Under the pieces are notes generated by a model. It saw only the letters and a program-made list of their open reading frames with translations. It did no database searches and was not told the DNA's origin. The position numbers were made by a program, and so were the translations under genes. DNA of 64,000 nucleotides. It comes from Ornithinimicrobium sp. CNJ-824. GTDB lineage: Bacteria; Actinomycetota; Actinomycetes; Actinomycetales; Dermatophilaceae. The stretch covers positions 1 to 64,000 of the forward strand of contig NZ_MKKA01000033.1 in NCBI RefSeq assembly GCF_001942405.1. The letters are read 5' to 3'. Positions 60,443 to 64,000 of the stretch are shown one piece after another (position 1 is the stretch's first letter; every line of letters starts with the position of its first letter).

Positions 60443-60927
60443 CCGACGCGCACGGCGCCACCGGCGACGACCCGCCGCAGGTCGGGTGGGCGCCGGTGGC
60501 CGACGACCGGGCCGACCCCGGGGAGGTCGTGTGGGCCTGGGTGCCGTTCGAGGAGGAGCCGCAGCGGGGCAAGGACCGGCCGGTCCTGGTCCTGGGACGC
60601 GCCGACGACACCCTGCTGGCCCTGCAGCTGACCAGCCGCGACCACGACCTGGACGAGGAGCAGGAGGCGGCCGAGGGCAGGCTCTGGACGGACATCGGCA
60701 CGGGTGCCTGGGACCGGTACCGGCGGCCCAGCGAGGTGCGCGTCAACCGTCTGCTGCGTCTCCCGTCGGCGGCGGTGCGGCGGACCGGGGCGTCGGTCGA
60801 CCGGCACGTCTTCGAGCACGTCCTGGACGAGGCCGCCCGGCACCTGCCGGAGCTGGGCCTGCGGCGGGACGCCGACGCCGGTCCGCCCGCGCCACCCAGT
60901 GACGGACCCACGCCGCCCCGGCCATGA
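60439..60927 (+). CDS. PemK/MazF-like protein
   Basis: 162 residues from GTG at 60439, overlapping the IclR stop. PGEVVWAWVPFEEEPQRGKDRPVLVLG is the MazF/PemK opening (GxIxWVxxP...GKxRPVLVL), and LALQLTSRDHD and RPSEVRVNRLLRLP follow. MazF proteins cut RNA in toxin-antitoxin systems, but no antitoxin gene adjoins it, and this longer version may have another role. Its last 185 bases overlap the convergent MFS frame. Confidence 0.7.
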   Translation: MTDAHGATGDDPPQVGWAPVADDRADPGEVVWAWVPFEEEPQRGKDRPVLVLGRADDTLLALQLTSRDHDLDEEQEAAEGRLWTDIGTGAWDRYRRPSEVRVNRLLRLPSAAVRRTGASVDRHVFEHVLDEAARHLPELGLRRDADAGPPAPPSDGPTPPRP

Positions 60928-62065
60928 GGCTCAGGCCGGTGACGACGCAGGCCGTGCCGAGCGGGACGATCGCCGCCAGGCCGGCGACCATGAGCGGGCC
61001 GCCCGAGCTGCCCAGGTCTCCGGCGAGCCGCCAGCCGCCCAGGTACTGCGACCGGCCCTCGGCAGGGGCGGTGTCGGCCCCCAGGGTCATGACGATGCCC
61101 GAGCCCATGCCGTTCCCGACGGCCATGAGCACGGCCAGGGCGACGAAGGCGGGCAGTCCCCCGGCCAGGGGCAGCAGGCTGACGCCCAGTCCGATCGTGG
61201 CCACGACCGGGACGGCCACGACGGTGCGCCCCGCGTGGTCCATCAGCCAGCCGGCGGGGTAGAACAGCGCGATCTCCACCAGGGCCGCCACACCGAAGAC
61301 CAGGGAGGTGACCTCGGCGGAGATGCCGACGTGCTCGGCCCACAGCGGCAGCACCGTCGCGCGCAGCGACCGGGCGGCCCCGATCACCACCACGGCGCTG
61401 CCCAGCGTGAGCAGCACGTGCCGGTGCGCGGCCAGGACCGACCCGACGGTGGGCCGGGCGGCGGGCACCGGGTCGGCACGGGTGCCGACGTCGCGGACGA
61501 GCAGCACGACCAGCCCCGAGAGCAGAGCCAGAGCCGCGGCCATCCAGAAGACCGACCGCAGCGACCCGGTGGCTGCCAGCAGCCCGGCCCCGGCCACCGG
61601 CCCCAGGAAGGCGCCGACCCGGTGGCTGCCGCCCAGCGTGGACATCGCCCGCGCGAGCAGGTGGGCGGGCGCCACCGAGATGAGGAAGCCCTGCCGGGCC
61701 AGGAGGAAGACCGACCAGCTGGCGCCACTGAGGACGACCGCGCCGGCGAGCACCGGGACCGACGGGGCGGTGGCGGCGACGACCATGGCGGCGGCGTCGA
61801 CCACGCCCGCCCCCACGAGGGCTCGTCTCTCCCCCACCCGTGCCACGAGGGCCCCGGCCGGCAGCGAGGTCAGCAGGCTGCCCACCCCCAGCAGGGCCAC
61901 GACGAGGGCGGCCTGGCCGACGCCGGCACCCAGGTCGCGGGCGAGGAGGGCCAGCACCGGCAGGAGGGCGGCGTGCCCGGTACCGCTGACGACGGTCGGC
62001 AGGAAGGCCGCGAGCGCGACGTCGCGGAGCCGGAAGGGCACCGTCCCCGACGGCCCGCCGTCCAT
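60743..62065 (-). CDS. MFS transporter
   Basis: 440 residues from ATG at 62065 (GGAGGG upstream). Twelve hydrophobic segments; VGSLLTSLPAGALVARVGERRALVGAG is the motif A region, and LGGSHRVGAFLGPVAGAGLL belongs to motif C. The substrate is unknown. The last 45 residues (RRRRPAAGPAPAGAGRPRPG...) look like a shadow of the MazF-like gene on the other strand, so the true end may be earlier, though no single-base change gives a nearby stop. Confidence 0.83.
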   Translation of the reverse strand: MDGGPSGTVPFRLRDVALAAFLPTVVSGTGHAALLPVLALLARDLGAGVGQAALVVALLGVGSLLTSLPAGALVARVGERRALVGAGVVDAAAMVVAATAPSVPVLAGAVVLSGASWSVFLLARQGFLISVAPAHLLARAMSTLGGSHRVGAFLGPVAGAGLLAATGSLRSVFWMAAALALLSGLVVLLVRDVGTRADPVPAARPTVGSVLAAHRHVLLTLGSAVVVIGAARSLRATVLPLWAEHVGISAEVTSLVFGVAALVEIALFYPAGWLMDHAGRTVVAVPVVATIGLGVSLLPLAGGLPAFVALAVLMAVGNGMGSGIVMTLGADTAPAEGRSQYLGGWRLAGDLGSSGGPLMVAGLAAIVPLGTACVVTGLSLMAGAAWVRHWVARADRRRRPAAGPAPAGAGRPRPGRARRRAGRPTPRSAAPPPTGDAADG

Positions 62066-62148
62066 GCGTCCCTCCTGTCCGGTCGGGTCCGTCCGCTGCT
62101 CCCGGCCCGGGGCCGACCCGTCGGCCTGCCGGCGGGACCCGACAGCCA

Positions 62149-62180
62149 GAAGGCCGCCTCCCGGCTGGGAGACGGCCTTC
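62149..62180. terminator. Hairpin downstream of tRNA-Ala
   Basis: GAAGGCCG.CTCCC pairs with GGGAG.CGGCCTTC (one mismatch) around a 4-base loop, 9 bases beyond the tRNA 3' end, followed on the minus strand by TTCTG. Confidence 0.75.
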
Positions 62181-62187
62181 CGTCCAC

Positions 62188-62262
<75 letters not shown>

Positions 62263-62393
62263 GAAGGGCCCCGTTGAGGACTGGAACACAATACCCAGCC
62301 CGGTCGACATTTCCCAAATCGCAGGTCACGGGCGGTGCCGGGGCCTCCCGCCTGCGGGCCGGGGTCCGCGCCGGTCCCCGGGGCGGGCCCGGG

Positions 62394-63047
62394 TCAGCGG
62401 TCGGAGACCGAGGCGGGTCCGGGACGGCCCACGCCCACGTTCCAGGACTCCAGGCGCCAGCCCGTGCGGTGCTCGACCAGCTCGGCCCAGTGGCAGTTGT
62501 GCAGCCCCACCAGCGACAGCCACGCCTGCCGGGCGGACAGGCCGACGACGTCGGCGACCAGGGCCCGGCTCGCCATGCCGTGGGTGGCCACGACCGCGGT
62601 CTCCCCCGGCCCCAGCCGGGGCAGCAGCTCCTCGAACACGGCCCGCACCCGCACCTGGACGTCGGCCACCCGCTCGCCCGTCTCCCCGCGGACCGGGTCC
62701 TCCCCGCGGTCGAGCGCCGCGAGGGCCTGCGGGAACCGGGCGAGCACCTCGGTGTGCGCCAGCCCCTGCCAGCGGCCGACGTGGATCTCGCGCAGCCGCG
62801 CGTCGTGCTCCACGGGCAGGCCGGTGAGCGCGGCCAGCTCGTCGGCGGTGTCTGCCGCCCGCGACAGGTCGCTGGAGAGCAGCCGGGCCACCGGACGCTC
62901 GGCCAGGCGGGCGGCCGCTGCCGCGGCCTGTCGTCGGCCCCGCGCGGACAGGTGGCTGTCCAGCTGGCCCTGGTAGATCCCGCCGGCGTTGTGCTCCGTC
63001 TCGCCGTGCCGCCAGACCACCACCCGACGGGGCGGCCGCCGGCTCAC
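62394..63047 (-). CDS. Histidine phosphatase family protein (phosphoglycerate-mutase-like)
   Basis: 217 residues from GTG at 63047, overlapping the rsfS stop (GTGA). RHGETEHNAGGIYQGQLDSHLS carries the catalytic RHG, LLSSDLSRAADTADELA the second motif, and VVATHGMASRALVADVV the second catalytic His. Members next to rsfS in actinobacteria are usually annotated as phosphoglycerate mutase-like or glucosyl-3-phosphoglycerate phosphatase; the substrate cannot be read from sequence. Confidence 0.92.
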   Translation of the reverse strand: MSRRPPRRVVVWRHGETEHNAGGIYQGQLDSHLSARGRRQAAAAAARLAERPVARLLSSDLSRAADTADELAALTGLPVEHDARLREIHVGRWQGLAHTEVLARFPQALAALDRGEDPVRGETGERVADVQVRVRAVFEELLPRLGPGETAVVATHGMASRALVADVVGLSARQAWLSLVGLHNCHWAELVEHRTGWRLESWNVGVGRPGPASVSDR

Positions 63048-63430
63048 GCCTCGTCGGCCGGGGCCGGGGGAAGCACGACCGTGGGGCAGTCCTTCCACAA
63101 CCGCTCGAGGTCGTAGAACTCGCGGTCCTCGCTGTGCATGACGTGCACGACGATGTCACCGAAGTCGAGGAGCACCCAGCGGCCCTCCCGCTGTCCCTCG
63201 CGGCGCAGCGGCTTGGCACCGAGCTCCTTGAGCCGGTCCTCCACGGCGTCGACCACGGCGCCGACCTGGCGCTCGCTCGGCGCGGAGGCGATGACGAAGA
63301 CGTCGGTCAGCGCCAGCTGGCCGGAGACGTCCAGCCCCACGACGTCGCGCGCCAGCTTGTCCTGGGCGGCGGCGGCGGCGGCCTGCGCCAGCTCCACCGC
63401 CCGGGGGGTGGCACGGGGGGTGGCACTCAC
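63044..63430 (-). CDS. rsfS: Ribosomal silencing factor RsfS
   Basis: 128 residues from GTG at 63430, which overlaps the nadD stop. [37 protein letters not shown] and [30 protein letters not shown] are the RsfS/Iojap signature. The protein binds L14 of the large subunit and blocks subunit joining under starvation. The nadD-rsfS-phosphatase order is standard. Confidence 0.96.
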   Translation of the reverse strand: MSATPRATPRAVELAQAAAAAAQDKLARDVVGLDVSGQLALTDVFVIASAPSERQVGAVVDAVEDRLKELGAKPLRREGQREGRWVLLDFGDIVVHVMHSEDREFYDLERLWKDCPTVVLPPAPADEA

Positions 63431-64000
63431 GGGGTCTCCTCCTGGTACAGGGCATACTTGTGGATGTACTGGACGATGCCGTCCGGGACGAGGTACCACA
63501 CCGGCTCCCCGGCAGCGGTCCGCTCCCGGCAGTCGGTCGAGGAGATGGCCATGGCCGGCACCTCGAGGAGCGTCACCTTGTCCTGCGGCAGTCCGCTGTC
63601 GGTCAGGTCGTGGCCGGGGCGGGTGACCCCCACGAAGTGGGCCAGCTCCCACAGCTCGTCGACCCCCTTCCAGGACAGGATCTGCCCGAGGGCGTCGGCG
63701 CCGGTGATGAAGAACAGCTCGTCGTCGGGGCGGAGCCTGCGCAGGTCGCGCAGGGTGTCCCGGGTGTAGGTCGGCCCGGGCCGGTCGACGTCCACGCGGC
63801 TGACCGTGAACCGCGGGTTGGAGGCGGTCGCCACGACCGTCATGAGGTAGCGGTGCTCCGGTGCGCTGACCTCCGCGGCGTCCTTGCGGTAGGGCTGGCC
63901 GGTGGGAACGAACACCACCTCGTCGAGGTCGAGCAGGTGGGCCGCCTCGCTCGCGGCCACGAGGTGCCCGTGGTGGATGGGGTCGAAGGTCCCACCCATC
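63427..64000 (-). CDS. nadD: Nicotinate-nucleotide adenylyltransferase (5' end outside window)
   Basis: 190 residues visible, beginning [19 protein letters not shown]. The (H/T)xGH nucleotidyltransferase motif [26 protein letters not shown] and a C-terminal [24 protein letters not shown] are the NadD pattern. The true start normally lies a few codons before this Met, beyond the right edge. The enzyme makes nicotinate adenine dinucleotide in NAD synthesis. Confidence 0.95.
   Translation of the reverse strand, partial: MGGTFDPIHHGHLVAASEAAHLLDLDEVVFVPTGQPYRKDAAEVSAPEHRYLMTVVATASNPRFTVSRVDVDRPGPTYTRDTLRDLRRLRPDDELFFITGADALGQILSWKGVDELWELAHFVGVTRPGHDLTDSGLPQDKVTLLEVPAMAISSTDCRERTAAGEPVWYLVPDGIVQYIHKYALYQEETP

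Overview
The window is a high-GC actinobacterial chromosome segment. Protein sequences and gene order (dnaG-dgt-dusB-glyS; hrcA-dnaJ-rsmE-phoH-ybeY-corC-era-recO-uppS; hemW-lepA; rsfS-nadD) fit the Intrasporangiaceae/Ornithinimicrobiaceae group (Serinicoccus, Ornithinimicrobium and relatives). That family-level placement is inference from recall. No rRNA or CRISPR array was seen; there are two tRNAs.

Region 1 (1-8.9 kb) is accessory DNA ending at a tRNA-Asn gene. It holds an overlapping two-gene pair of visibly lower GC (a PD-(D/E)xK-like nuclease followed by a 1,100-residue P-loop NTPase that looks STAND-like), an IS110-family recombinase with a structured non-coding flank, a DUF6933-like gene, a UPF0158 gene, a Doc-type toxin with its antitoxin, and an excisionase-like DNA-binding protein. 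The nuclease/NTPase pair is the best candidate for an undescribed defence system.

Region 2 (9-24 kb) is core: dnaG, a LigD-type polymerase domain, nitronate monooxygenase, dgt, a sulfurtransferase, a two-component system whose kinase is fused to a polytopic membrane domain, dusB, a DJ-1/PfpI protein, a LysE-type exporter and glyS. Region 3 (24-34 kb) has a zinc ABC transporter with a divergent Zur-like regulator and a dyad between them, then uppS, recO, an AlkB-like dioxygenase behind a LexA-like box, and a PEP-dependent dihydroxyacetone kinase set in which DhaM is fused to HPr and a full-length Enzyme I. Region 4 (34-51 kb) is the chain hrcA-dnaJ-rsmE-MFS-phoH-ybeY-corC-era behind a perfect CIRCE element, then fumC, DUF3097, DUF4870, hemW, ppk2, trmB and lepA.

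Region 5 (51-60 kb) is a glycolate/glyoxylate module: malate synthase, glycolate oxidase subunits GlcD-GlcE-GlcF, a lactate/glycolate permease and an IclR-family regulator. Similar ATTCC-type dyads lie upstream of aceB and between the permease and the regulator. Glycolate would enter through the permease, be oxidised to glyoxylate by GlcDEF and condensed with acetyl-CoA by malate synthase. Region 6 (60-64 kb) has a MazF/PemK-like gene, an MFS transporter, tRNA-Ala, a histidine phosphatase, rsfS and nadD, which runs off the right edge.

About twenty reading-frame breaks occur in conserved genes (glyS, uppS, era, dnaJ, fumC, dgt and others). Every one is repaired by adding exactly one base, so I treat them as deletion-type sequencing errors rather than real pseudogenes and give reconstructed gene limits.
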